From Crateriforma sp964453205 (GTDB taxonomy: Bacteria; Planctomycetota; Planctomycetia; Pirellulales; Pirellulaceae): a stretch of 64,000 nt of DNA. Where the stretch lies: NCBI GenBank assembly GCA_964453205.1, contig CAYVRC010000007.1:1-64000 (forward strand). The letters run 5' to 3'. How positions within the stretch are numbered: position 1 is the first letter of the stretch; each line of letters starts with the position of its first letter. Below, in pieces: positions 1-8,738 of this stretch. The position numbers and the translations under genes are program-made. The notes beneath the pieces are model-generated. The model did not search any database, was not told the DNA's origin, and saw nothing but the letters and a program-made list of their open reading frames with translations.

Positions 1-273
1 GCTCGACTTCCGGCAGGATGCATTCTTTCATCCAACAAATCGGTGACGTAGCCCCATTCTGCTGAGCCCGAACCGAGGTCGACGCTCGACCGCTCTGACG
101 CACCGTTGCATCACAGTCGACCCACAAATTCAGCGGAAGAGCCTGTCTTTAAGCGATCTATGTTCACGTAAGGCTGACTTAGGGGGGGGATTTTTCCGAA
201 CAATCCGCTAGTGAGGGGTTGCTTGTCAACATTCAGCACCGTAGATTCGAATCGTCCGTTAACCCATTTGGGG

Positions 274-1425
274 ATGCCACTGATGATCAGGTTGATTCGG
301 CGAACCAGCGAAGGGTGTTCTGGTAGTAGAGGCTTTTTACAAGCTGTCTCGAGGCTCGTCGCAGGATTCTCTCTTCTAACCACGGTCGCCCTCAGCGACG
401 TGCCTGGTGGCAGAGCGAGCGTCGTGGACGAACCACCTCGCAATGCTCAACGGGTAACGAGGATCGAGCGGCGTTGCATATTGACAAGAACTGAGCGTCG
501 TTTGCCGCAGATCGATGTCGACCTTGGGGCACACCGACCGGGTACGGTGATCGAGTGTCTTCTCACGGTTGAGAATCGCACAGAATCGGATCTAGTTTTC
601 AGCCTCGTCGAATCCGGATGCAAATGCCTTTCGCTGACTCCCCAGGCTGGTGTCCTGGCCGACGAAGCTAGCCTGTCATTTAAGCTCAAAATTGCGACTC
701 CCACGAATCCGTCGAGAATTCAATCCGAAGTTGGCTTCGTCGCGCGGAGGGCAGGTGGCAGTCCCGTGTTTGCGGTGCGTCCGTATTTCCAAGCCAGTGG
801 CGTGGTTGCTTTTCGGGCGAATTATGTCGACGTGGAGATCCCTGTAGGGGTCGATCATCATCAGTTTGACCTACCTTTTTTGTTGGGAAGCGATACCAAA
901 CGAGAACTCGTCGACCTTTCTTTAAAGGGATCACTTAGCGGCATTGAGGCCGAGATCGACTTCGATGCGAAGAGCGTCAAACTACGCGTCGATCGACAGG
1001 TTCTAGAAAAGGGCGACATCGCTGGTTCAGTAATCTTGACCAACATTGAAACCGGAGCTTCAACTGATGTCACCGTCGACATCTCAGAATCTCACCCGCT
1101 AACAATTTCCCCACGATCACCTGTTGCTTATCGTATTCCGGATAGTCAACGATATGTATGCAAGGTGGTGGCGTCTGACAAGCGACCAGAAGGCGACGGA
1201 TCCAAATTGAAGTGTAATTTCTTCCACGAGTCAAAGATGGTCTCGTCCACGCGAGTTCGTTCTTTTGGTAACATCGCGATCTACGAAATATCGATCCAAT
1301 TGCCAGATGGTAGCCAATCGACTCCTTCCAGTTCGGAACTCGTTTGCAAGCTGATGTCAAATGGATTGCAGCGGACAATTAAACTCCCAGTTCTTTTCTC
1401 AACTCCTCTACCAGAACAGGAATAA
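274..1425 (+). CDS. DUF1573-like exported protein
   Basis: About 383 residues. A hydrophobic N-terminal stretch (GFSLLTTVALS) after basic residues looks like a signal peptide. The following region has the Ig-like pattern of DUF1573 proteins: 'DLGAHRPG', 'VENRTESDL' and a cysteine-bearing turn SGCKC at residues 114-118, where the family usually has S-C-G-C. The rest is beta-rich without a motif I recognise. The ATG at 274 is preferred over an in-frame GTG at 211 because it places the signal peptide near the N-terminus; ATG 283 is also possible. Only 6 bases separate it from the next gene, so the two are probably co-transcribed. DUF1573 proteins are common exported proteins in planctomycetes and their role is unknown. 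Confidence 0.6.
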   Translation: MPLMIRLIRRTSEGCSGSRGFLQAVSRLVAGFSLLTTVALSDVPGGRASVVDEPPRNAQRVTRIERRCILTRTERRLPQIDVDLGAHRPGTVIECLLTVENRTESDLVFSLVESGCKCLSLTPQAGVLADEASLSFKLKIATPTNPSRIQSEVGFVARRAGGSPVFAVRPYFQASGVVAFRANYVDVEIPVGVDHHQFDLPFLLGSDTKRELVDLSLKGSLSGIEAEIDFDAKSVKLRVDRQVLEKGDIAGSVILTNIETGASTDVTVDISESHPLTISPRSPVAYRIPDSQRYVCKVVASDKRPEGDGSKLKCNFFHESKMVSSTRVRSFGNIAIYEISIQLPDGSQSTPSSSELVCKLMSNGLQRTIKLPVLFSTPLPEQE

Positions 1426-1431
1426 ACTTCA

Positions 1432-1884
1432 ATGCGTCTTCCACTTTACTCAATGTTTTTTTCGGTCGTCATGAATGCTTGGCCAATGCTCGCCCACGCA
1501 ACATGCACCGTCGAAATCGAAATGAATTGTGTCGACTTGTTCGGTGAAGGCACCGATTGCAAAGATACGGATTGCCAACAACCTCCTTGCAATCCGTTCT
1601 ACTATTGCCCTGATGACACTGAAGAGCACGAGGTGAATGATCGAGACTACACCACCATTGAGGAACGCGATTATGATGGCGGGCCGGAGATTAACTGGGG
1701 CGATGATTACAACAATGTGTCTGGCACTATCGAATGGTGCGAGCGCACATGGAAATGCGACTACAGTAATCGCTGCACCGCTCAAACCGACTACAAGTGT
1801 CAAGTAGACTTCGTCAGTGGGGTCACGAGCATTAGTCACGTTCAAGACTCTGTGGTGACTGGCAACTGTCCCGACAACGACTGA
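1432..1884 (+). CDS. cysteine-rich small secreted protein, unknown function
   Basis: 150 residues. The N-terminus (MRLPLYSMFFSVVMNAW..AHA) is a plausible signal peptide ending before the first cysteine. The mature part is acidic and has 11 cysteines: six in the first third (spacings such as CKDTDC and CNPFYYC), then an acidic cysteine-free spacer, then five more. This suggests two disulfide-bonded knots outside the cytoplasm. I recognise no family. It directly follows the DUF1573-like gene and precedes another exported unknown, so the three may act together at the envelope. An odd number of cysteines leaves one free or intermolecular. Confidence 0.6.
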   Translation: MRLPLYSMFFSVVMNAWPMLAHATCTVEIEMNCVDLFGEGTDCKDTDCQQPPCNPFYYCPDDTEEHEVNDRDYTTIEERDYDGGPEINWGDDYNNVSGTIEWCERTWKCDYSNRCTAQTDYKCQVDFVSGVTSISHVQDSVVTGNCPDND

Positions 1885-2042
1885 TTTGTTGATTCTCGAC
1901 CCTACGGCAACATTCCTTCATCCGCCAGTGAGATGATGTGTTGCTGAAAATCTGTCGCTGGGTTTCGGCCATAAAAACGAGGTGCTCTCAGACCATGCCC
2001 TGCATAAACATCAGCCGCTGCCACGAATCTCTCATTCGGTCC

Positions 2043-2984
2043 ATGTTATACGACGCCTTGATGATCATTCCGATCATTATTTGCGGCACCACATTTGCGG
2101 CAGATACCAGTGAGAACGACCTGCATGGATATTTGGATGCGGCGAGCGACTACCTGGGGGCGAGGAAGTCATTTGATTTGAGCTGGAGGACGGAAGAGAC
2201 CGTGCTTTTGGACGGTGTTCCCATCGTGCCGCGTGAAAGCTTGATGCGCCTTCATTTTGACGCGAAGAATCGCCGGGTCTTGTTGCTTTCGGTCAACTAT
2301 TCTTATGAGATGACGCAGTTGCTGTCCGGAGAACCGGCCGATCGTCGCTCGGAGACCTCATTGGTTTTCATCGACGGTGATACAACGTTACGACGTCTGG
2401 TCGGCAAGCCACCAGAAAGGCTTCAGATGCCGTTCGAACGTAGGTTTGAGCTACGCACCATTCCGAGCATTCGGTACCTCGGCACGGACAACTTTTTTAT
2501 TTCAGTCTTTGGGCATGACGCTAGCCGTGAAAGGTTGCTGCGTGTCCTGTCACTTGCAGATCGATTTTCAGAGGGATCAACGGCTTCCGCCAGAGTGTTC
2601 ACGGCGCACGTCGACAGCAAGTGCAATGCAACGTACCGCTGGGGCTTCTCGGCACGTGACTTGTTGCCGGTTGGGTACACCGTTAGGCAAAAGTGTGGTG
2701 ATGGCGGGACATGGGATACGCTTACCCACCAGACAATTCAATGGCGCGAAGATGACAAAGACGGCCATTTGCCAACCAGGGTCGTCGAGGAATCGCTTGG
2801 GTCGCTTTCGTTGCCACAAAAAGACGGTAAGAAGAAGCGTTTTCCAGTCAAAAAAACTTTGGTGGTCGAAATGCTATGGCGACCGACTGGCTCCATTGGA
2901 GATCTTGAGGTGATCGCTCGACAGGAGCCACTGACAGCAAAGAGCATCGAGAAGTCAATTCATTGGACGGAGCTAAATGATTAG
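2043..2984 (+). CDS. exported hypothetical protein
   Basis: About 313 residues from ATG 2043, chosen because it opens a clean signal peptide (MLYDALMIIPIIICGTTFAA). An upstream in-frame start at 1938 would bury that peptide. The mature protein is rich in beta-strand-like alternating residues ('LMRLHFDAKNRRVLLLSV', 'TSLVFIDGDTTLRRLVG'), loosely reminiscent of the LolA/LolB-like periplasmic fold, but no motif confirms this. It is the third gene of the left-end cluster. Base composition is poorer in GC than in the genes to the right, which hints that the cluster is accessory. Confidence 0.5.
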   Translation: MLYDALMIIPIIICGTTFAADTSENDLHGYLDAASDYLGARKSFDLSWRTEETVLLDGVPIVPRESLMRLHFDAKNRRVLLLSVNYSYEMTQLLSGEPADRRSETSLVFIDGDTTLRRLVGKPPERLQMPFERRFELRTIPSIRYLGTDNFFISVFGHDASRERLLRVLSLADRFSEGSTASARVFTAHVDSKCNATYRWGFSARDLLPVGYTVRQKCGDGGTWDTLTHQTIQWREDDKDGHLPTRVVEESLGSLSLPQKDGKKKRFPVKKTLVVEMLWRPTGSIGDLEVIARQEPLTAKSIEKSIHWTELND

Positions 2985-3004
2985 GAAGCCGTCTAGAAGA
3001 GAAG

Positions 3005-3020
3005 AAAAGGGACAGGCAAC
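3005..3020 (+). other. GGGACAGGC motif upstream of the transposase
   Basis: AAAAGGGACAGGCAAC lies 81 bases before the transposase start. From memory, a very similar A-tract plus GGGACAGGC string often sits beside REP-associated (RAYT) transposases in environmental bacteria. I found no second copy downstream, so the link is tentative. Confidence 0.3.
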
Positions 3021-3100
3021 GTCTATTGACTCGCCGTGCCGATTACGCCAAACTCTCGTGCGACGTGTTTCGTCGATGCCCTGTTTCTGGAGTGACCGCC

Positions 3101-4174
3101 ATGCCTCGCCAAGCTCGTGGTGAAGTTCTTGATCCTGCCGAAGTTCAAATTGCCCACTGTGTGCAACGCTGCGTCAGACGGGCTTTTCTGTGTGGGGACG
3201 ATGATTTCACGGGCCAGTCGTATGAGCACCGCCGTGGCTGGATTCGTGATCGATTGGAGTTTCTGGCAGCGGTTTTTGGTGTTGATTGCTTAACGTTTTC
3301 TGTGATGAGCAACCACATGCACTTGGTGCTCCGCAGTCGACCGGATGTCGTGGCGGCGTGGACCGATGAAGAGGTCGCTCGTCGCTGGCTGCGGTTGTTC
3401 CCCAAGCGACGCAACAAAGACGGCAGCCCCGCCGAACCGACGACGCCCGAACTGAACATGATCTTGAATCAGCCCGAGGTGCTGGCCGAGCGTCGCGGGC
3501 GGCTGTCGGACATCAGTTGGTACATGCGGTGTGCCGCGGAGAACATCGCGCGGCGGAGCAATGCCGAAGACGAGGTGACCGGGCATTTCTGGGAAGGCCG
3601 TTTCAAGGCTCAGATCTTGTTGGACGAAGCGAGTTTATTGGCGTGTGCGGCTTACGTGGACCTCAACCCGATCCGCGCGGCGATGGCAGAGACTCCCGAG
3701 ACCAGCGAATACACCGGAGCGAAGGCTCGCATCGACGACCTTGCCGATCGCAAGGATCGCACCCGCGCGAGCACGCGCGACTGGGAACGAAGTCGGCGGC
3801 GCAATCGCAGCGGATGGCTGAGCCCGCTGGAGATCGATGAGCGGAACGACCCGGTCGGTGCGAACCCGGATTCATCGGGTCGGCGGGGCAGCTTGAAAGG
3901 ATTTCTGTCGATGTCCTTGGCTCGATATTTGGAGTTACTGGACTGGACAGGTCGCCAGCTTCGCGAGGGCAAGGTCGGTTCGATCCCGGATCACTTGCAA
4001 CCGATCCTAACGCGGATCGGCTTGGACACTCACGGTTGGTGCGATCTGGTGCAGCGTTTCGGTCGAGTGTTCAAGCGAGCGGCGGGCACACCGGAAAGCC
4101 TCGCTCAAGAGGCGATCCGTCGGGGGCAGGGCTGGTTATGTGCCCCAGAGAACCCGCTGGGCGCGACCGCTTAG
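3101..4174 (+). CDS. REP-associated tyrosine transposase (RAYT, Y1_Tnp)
   Basis: 357 residues. Single-strand HUH endonuclease of the IS200/IS605-related RAYT group. The HUH motif is HMH at residues 72-74 in 'SVMSNHMHLVL'. A candidate catalytic tyrosine is Tyr141 in 'SWYMRCAAENIARR'. Downstream 'GHFWEGRFKAQ' and 'AAYVDLNPIRAAM' are the family's usual C-terminal signature (compare YVHLNPVRA). The ATG at 3101 is chosen because family proteins start near the first strand; an in-frame upstream start at 3026 adds unrelated residues. RAYTs are normally single-copy, domesticated genes thought to mobilise REP palindromes. The gene appears intact, and no IS-type terminal inverted repeats or partner gene are visible. 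Confidence 0.85.
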   Translation: MPRQARGEVLDPAEVQIAHCVQRCVRRAFLCGDDDFTGQSYEHRRGWIRDRLEFLAAVFGVDCLTFSVMSNHMHLVLRSRPDVVAAWTDEEVARRWLRLFPKRRNKDGSPAEPTTPELNMILNQPEVLAERRGRLSDISWYMRCAAENIARRSNAEDEVTGHFWEGRFKAQILLDEASLLACAAYVDLNPIRAAMAETPETSEYTGAKARIDDLADRKDRTRASTRDWERSRRRNRSGWLSPLEIDERNDPVGANPDSSGRRGSLKGFLSMSLARYLELLDWTGRQLREGKVGSIPDHLQPILTRIGLDTHGWCDLVQRFGRVFKRAAGTPESLAQEAIRRGQGWLCAPENPLGATA

Positions 4175-4548
4175 GGCCGACGTTCATTCGCGCAGCGTTT
4201 TTGAATCGAACTGGGGTGTGTGCTGCGCCGATGACGCCGAACGGCCTGCTGTTGGCGGTACTTGAAGCGTCGCATTGCGAAAGCGTCAAGAAGGGCTGGG
4301 GACGCCGCAGAGAGTCGATCTTCGATGCGCGTTAGAACGTCTGAAAATTCGGTTGGCCCCGGTCTTGCCCCGGTCTTTCGTGCTTCACATCTTTCGATGC
4401 GGTATAGCGAATCCCATTTCGAGGAACAATCTCGCTCCGATCCAGCGTTTCCACCGAGACACTTCCGGCGGACGATGAAGCATGAGGGGGCATGCCAGGG
4501 GGCAGGAGCCGATTCGGCGATCGGTCTTGCGGTTTGCATTACACCATT

Positions 4549-4564
4549 TGGCACGGCGCGTGCA
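4549..4564 (+). promoter_or_regulatory. candidate sigma-54 (-24/-12) promoter of hsp20
   Basis: TGGCACGGCGCGTGCA matches the RpoN consensus TGGCACG-N4-TTGCA except for one base in the -12 element, with exactly 10 bases between the invariant GG and GC. It lies about 80 bases before the hsp20 start, on the right strand. The groES promoter region has a similar element. Confidence 0.6.
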
Positions 4565-4645
4565 TTTCCTGGGCATCAAAACGTCACGGCTGTCACTTTG
4601 ACACGCCACGCTTTGTTTCTGTTTTCTCGACAGGAGATGCTCATC

Positions 4646-5098
4646 ATGACCAGCAATGGTTTATCAAGTCGGTCGGGCTATCGGGTACCCGCGACGTTCG
4701 TCAACGCCACCCGTGAAATGAACGAGTTGTTCGATCGTCTGTTCGAATCGCCCCGGACCGGCGCATCGATGGAGCGACATGACGCGCCCGCATCGATCTG
4801 GGAAGCCGACCGGCACTATCACATCGAAATCGACTTGCCCGGTGTCGACGACGGCGATCTGGACGTGACCGTCGATGACGGCAAGTTGTTGGTGACGGCC
4901 AAGCGAGGCGGCGATCGGGAGCGAAACTACGTTCACAACGAACGTCGTTTCGGAGAACTGCAGCGGTCGATCACGCTGCCCGACACCATCGACGCGGAAT
5001 CGATCGACGCGACTTACCGTCAAGGTGTGCTGCACGTCGCGCTGGCCAAGCGTCCGGAGCTGCAACCGCGAAAGATCGAAGTCAAAACGGTCTCGTAG
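4646..5098 (+). CDS. small heat shock protein, Hsp20 family
   Basis: 150 residues. ATP-independent holdase chaperone. The alpha-crystallin domain spans roughly residues 45-145: 'ASIWEADRHYHIEIDLPGV', 'LDVTVDDGKLLVTAKR', 'RRFGELQRSITLP' and the closing 'ATYRQGVLHVALAKRP', with the A-x-x-x-x-G-V-L signature present. The ATG at 4646 is chosen because the AGGAG at 4632-4636 is 9 bases away; an in-frame ATG at 4637 directly abuts that ribosome site. A -24/-12 type promoter lies upstream. A perfect hairpin lies 70 bases after the stop. The gene is monocistronic by position. Confidence 0.93.
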   Translation: MTSNGLSSRSGYRVPATFVNATREMNELFDRLFESPRTGASMERHDAPASIWEADRHYHIEIDLPGVDDGDLDVTVDDGKLLVTAKRGGDRERNYVHNERRFGELQRSITLPDTIDAESIDATYRQGVLHVALAKRPELQPRKIEVKTVS

Positions 5099-5167
5099 GA
5101 GACCACCCTCGAAGGGAGCTTAGGTCGTCAGAACTCTCTGTGTCATTTGTCGATCACCGCATCGCAT

Positions 5168-5197
5168 CGCATCACGGCGGTCAATCGCCGTGATGCG
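5168..5197 (+). terminator. 12-bp perfect hairpin after hsp20
   Basis: CGCATCACGGCG (5168-5179) pairs perfectly with CGCCGTGATGCG (5186-5197) across a 6-base loop. No immediate U-tract follows (only TTTT about 13 bases later), so this may be a weak terminator or an mRNA-stabilising 3' end. Confidence 0.45.
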
Positions 5198-5409
5198 TTG
5201 GCGATCGGTTTTGAGGCGACACCGGCCGATTGTTTCCGGACGAACGCTTTTCACTGAGATCCCAGCCGCCCCGATTCCCTGCCGCCGGCTGGGCCCAGAC
5301 GGTGGAAGGCACTGGCGGGGGCATGACGGGGCCGGGACATGTCAGGGCCGGGACACGGCGGCTGTCCGGGCGGGCCGACTCCCGGCGGATTCACCGTTCT
5401 GGGCGAATT

Positions 5410-5458
5410 GTTTTCCCTCGGCCGGTTTTATCGGATAAAACGGTAGTTCGGGGAAAAC
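5410..5458. promoter_or_regulatory. nested inverted repeats upstream of the metalloprotease gene
   Basis: An outer pair, GTTTTCCC (5410-5417) and GGGAAAAC (5451-5458), encloses an inner perfect palindrome GTTTTATC-G-GATAAAAC (5425-5441). It lies 143 bases before the protease start in an otherwise gene-free 500-base stretch (5099-5600). That stretch also holds a roughly 16-base direct repeat (GGGCCGGGACAT/C) near 5330-5356. It could be an operator or a leader hairpin. Confidence 0.35.
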
Positions 5459-5600
5459 TTTCGAATCTGACGGCGCGTCAGAGACGAAAGCCCCCGCCTT
5501 GCGTATGGTTTTGGTGGAGTCGACCGAAATGTCGAGCTACCGTTTCTAGTCGAAGACCGCCGCGACCCAGACCTCTTGTTTCCCTGCCGAAGTGATTGAC

Positions 5601-8597
5601 ATGCCGAATTTGTCCCGCTTGACCTTGTCGGTGGCCGCCGCGCTGCTGGCCCTATCGATGCCGCTTCCCACGGCGCAGGCCGCCGATTCGTTGCCTCCGT
5701 TTGACAAGGTTTCCGAGGACTTCGAGAAGGTCGAAGTCACCGACCAGGCCGAGACGAAGGGCTTGTTCAACGTCTGGAAGCGAGAAAAAGACGCTCAATT
5801 GCTCGGCGAATTGCCCAAGAACTTTGCCACCAAGCGTTATTTCGTCGCATTGACGGTCAGCAGTGGTGATCGCTACGCGGGACTTCAGTCCGGCGAATGG
5901 GTCGTCCAGTGGCGGCGATACGACGACCGTATCGCGTTGATCGAACCCAACTTGGCGATCAAAGCATCGGGAGAACCCGAAGCCAAGTCTTCGGTCAAGC
6001 GTTTGTTCACCGACCGTGTTCTGTTGGACGTTCCGATCTTGGCGATGGGCCCGACCGGCGGCCCGGTCATCGACCTGGACAACTTGTTGGTAGGCAACGC
6101 GTCGACGTTTTTCGGTTCGTCGGTCCGACAGTCGGTCAAGTCACGGGTCACGTCTTTGGAGTCCGCCAAGGTTTTCCCCGCGAACATCGAGATCGCTTTT
6201 GAGATCGTCGGATCTTCCGGTCGCCTGCAAACGATTCACTACTCGTTTAGCGAGGTCCCCTCGGCGACCGCCGGTTACAAACCTCGCAAAGCCGACGAGC
6301 GGGTCGGATTTTTCACGACGGCCTTCAAAGACTTGGGCAAGTACGATGACGACGAAACGCAAATCCGTTTCATCAATCGTTGGCGACTTGAAAAACGCGA
6401 TCCGAAGTTGAAACTGAGCCCGCCGAAGAGTCCGATCCGTTTTTACGTCGAACACACCGCTCCGGTCCGTTATCGACGTTGGATCAAAGCCGGCGTGGAT
6501 TATTGGAACAAGGCGTTTGAAAAAATCGGCATCGTCGACGCGGTCGTGATCGAATATCAGGATGCACAAAGCGGCATCCACATGGAAAAAGATCCGGAGG
6601 ACGTTCGGTACAACTTCATCCGCTGGTTGAACAACGACATTGGTACCGCGATCGGACCGAGTCGCGTGCATCCGGAAACCGGTGAAATCTTGGACGCCGA
6701 CATCATTCTGACCGACGGTTGGATCCGGCACTTCAACTTTAATTATCACGATCTGATGCCTAAGTTGGCCATGGAAGGCTTCACCGCGGAAACCTTGGCA
6801 TGGCTGGGCAGGCATCCGAACTGGGACCCACGCGTTCGCTTGGCCGCACCCGCCGAAGCGAATCACTTGCGTGCCAAATACGCCAGACAGGCTCAGCAAC
6901 CGATGGCCGGCTACGCGATGGCTCAAGCCGATCCGTCGCTACTCGGTGACGACGAATTCGACGGCTTGTTCGGAAGCATCAGCCAAAAGAACGGCTTGTG
7001 CATGGCCGCCAACGCTCGCAGTTTGGACTTGGCGATGACCCGCATGAACTGGGCGTTGACCTTGTTGGACGAAGAAAAGCTGGACGAAGATAAAGACGAC
7101 AAGAAGTCTGACGCGGCCGAGAAGGACGGCGACAAAAAGAAGGACAAGAAGGACAAGGCCGACGACGGGGATGAAGAAGCCGGCGACGACGAAGACGAAG
7201 ATGACGACGAAAAAGACGACGAGCCGAAAGTTGCTAAGACCGAAGCCGAGGATCCGACCGATCTGCTGGACGGCATGCCGGAATGGTTCGTCGGGCCGCT
7301 GCTGGCCGACTTGGTCGCCCACGAGGTCGGACACACGCTGGGACTTCGACACAACTTCAAGGCGTCGTCGATGCTGACGCTGGACGAAATCAACAGCAAG
7401 GATGTCAAAGGCCAAAAGACCTTTACCAGTTCGGTGATGGATTACATCCCGATCAACTATCGATACGAAGCCGGGGAGGTCCAAGGTGACTACGCGATGA
7501 TCGACATCGGTCCGTATGACTTTTGGGCCATCGAATACGGCTACACGTTCGAGGACAAGGAACTGCCGGAGATCCTGAAGCGATGCGTCGAACCGGAACT
7601 GCAGTACGCGACGGACGAAGACACCGGCGGACCGGATCCGTACGCCCGCCGCTACGACTTTGGCAAGGATCCGCTGGCGTACGCGAACGAGCAAATGAAA
7701 CTGGTCAAGCTGTATCGTTCTCGCATTTTGGACAAGTTCGTCAAAGACGGTGACAGTTGGGCCAAGGCCAGGCGGGGTTACGAGCTGACGCTTTCGTTGC
7801 AAACCCGCACCGTCAGCATGATGGCCAATTGGATCGGCGGCGCTTTCGTCAACCGAGACAAGAAGGGGGACCCCGGGGACCGACCGCCGGTCCAAGTCGT
7901 CCCGGCCAAGGACCAACGCGAGGCCTTGAAGTACGTCATCGACACGACGTTCAACGACGAGGCTTTCGGTCTGGAGCCGAAGATCTTGGAACGCATGGCC
8001 GTCGACAAATGGCTCGACGGAGGCAGTTCTCGAGCGATGTCCAGCGAAGCGACGTGGCCGATCCACGATCGCATCTTGGGCTTGCAATCCTCGGCGTTGA
8101 CGATGTTGATGAACCCCACGACCTTGCGTCGTGTGTTCGACAACGAGCTCCGGTTGCCCGCCGAGGAAGACGCTCTGACTTTGCCCGAGTTGTTAGACAC
8201 GATCAATGCGGCGGTCTGGAGCGAACTGGACGAGGAATGTCCGGAAGGCCGCAACGACCGCAAGCCGATGATCAGTTCGCTTCGCCGAAACTTGCAACGC
8301 GAACACATGCAACGGTTGATCGATTTGATCTTGGAAAGTGGCGACGACGTGGCGGCGCAGATGCCGATCAGCAACTTGGCGCGGATGCAACTGCGTTCGC
8401 TGTCACGTCGCATGGAAGACTCGATCGCCAAGTGTGCCGGCAAGATGGACGCCTACACGGTGGCACATTTGACCGAATCGAAACAGCGGATCGATCGAGC
8501 CCTCGAAGCCGGCTACACCTACAACGGCGGCCAGCAATCGCAAGTTCCGATCATGATGATGATGTTCGGCGAAGACGGTCCGCAATCGCCTGAATAG
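5601..8597 (+). CDS. exported zinc-dependent metalloprotease (metzincin-like, DUF5117/DUF4953 type)
   Basis: 998 residues. Signal peptide at the N-terminus (MPNLSRLTLSVAAALLAL, then AQA-AD). The active site HEVGHTLGLRH at residues 574-584 is the extended HExxHxxGxxH zinc motif of metzincins, and 'SVMDYIPINYR' soon after resembles the Met-turn. The N-terminal third ('KRYFVALTVSSG', 'VQWRRYDDRIALIEPN') matches the DUF5117 type found with these proteases in Bacteroidota and planctomycetes. Residues about 487-554 form a highly charged Lys/Asp/Glu tract directly before the active-site helix. ATG 5601 is preferred over GTG 5592. Substrates are unknown; it probably degrades extracellular or periplasmic protein. 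Confidence 0.85.
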   Translation: MPNLSRLTLSVAAALLALSMPLPTAQAADSLPPFDKVSEDFEKVEVTDQAETKGLFNVWKREKDAQLLGELPKNFATKRYFVALTVSSGDRYAGLQSGEWVVQWRRYDDRIALIEPNLAIKASGEPEAKSSVKRLFTDRVLLDVPILAMGPTGGPVIDLDNLLVGNASTFFGSSVRQSVKSRVTSLESAKVFPANIEIAFEIVGSSGRLQTIHYSFSEVPSATAGYKPRKADERVGFFTTAFKDLGKYDDDETQIRFINRWRLEKRDPKLKLSPPKSPIRFYVEHTAPVRYRRWIKAGVDYWNKAFEKIGIVDAVVIEYQDAQSGIHMEKDPEDVRYNFIRWLNNDIGTAIGPSRVHPETGEILDADIILTDGWIRHFNFNYHDLMPKLAMEGFTAETLAWLGRHPNWDPRVRLAAPAEANHLRAKYARQAQQPMAGYAMAQADPSLLGDDEFDGLFGSISQKNGLCMAANARSLDLAMTRMNWALTLLDEEKLDEDKDDKKSDAAEKDGDKKKDKKDKADDGDEEAGDDEDEDDDEKDDEPKVAKTEAEDPTDLLDGMPEWFVGPLLADLVAHEVGHTLGLRHNFKASSMLTLDEINSKDVKGQKTFTSSVMDYIPINYRYEAGEVQGDYAMIDIGPYDFWAIEYGYTFEDKELPEILKRCVEPELQYATDEDTGGPDPYARRYDFGKDPLAYANEQMKLVKLYRSRILDKFVKDGDSWAKARRGYELTLSLQTRTVSMMANWIGGAFVNRDKKGDPGDRPPVQVVPAKDQREALKYVIDTTFNDEAFGLEPKILERMAVDKWLDGGSSRAMSSEATWPIHDRILGLQSSALTMLMNPTTLRRVFDNELRLPAEEDALTLPELLDTINAAVWSELDEECPEGRNDRKPMISSLRRNLQREHMQRLIDLILESGDDVAAQMPISNLARMQLRSLSRRMEDSIAKCAGKMDAYTVAHLTESKQRIDRALEAGYTYNGGQQSQVPIMMMMFGEDGPQSPE

Positions 8598-8738
8598 AAA
8601 AAGCGGGCGATCACCGGCATCGCCGATGACGCGTTGCTTGATCGGATTCGCGACCCGACGTGTGAGCAAGGAACTCGAGCGTGTTTCCCTCGGTGACGCG
8701 TCGGGTTACCGAGCGGGGCCGACGGACTTCCTGCGGGC

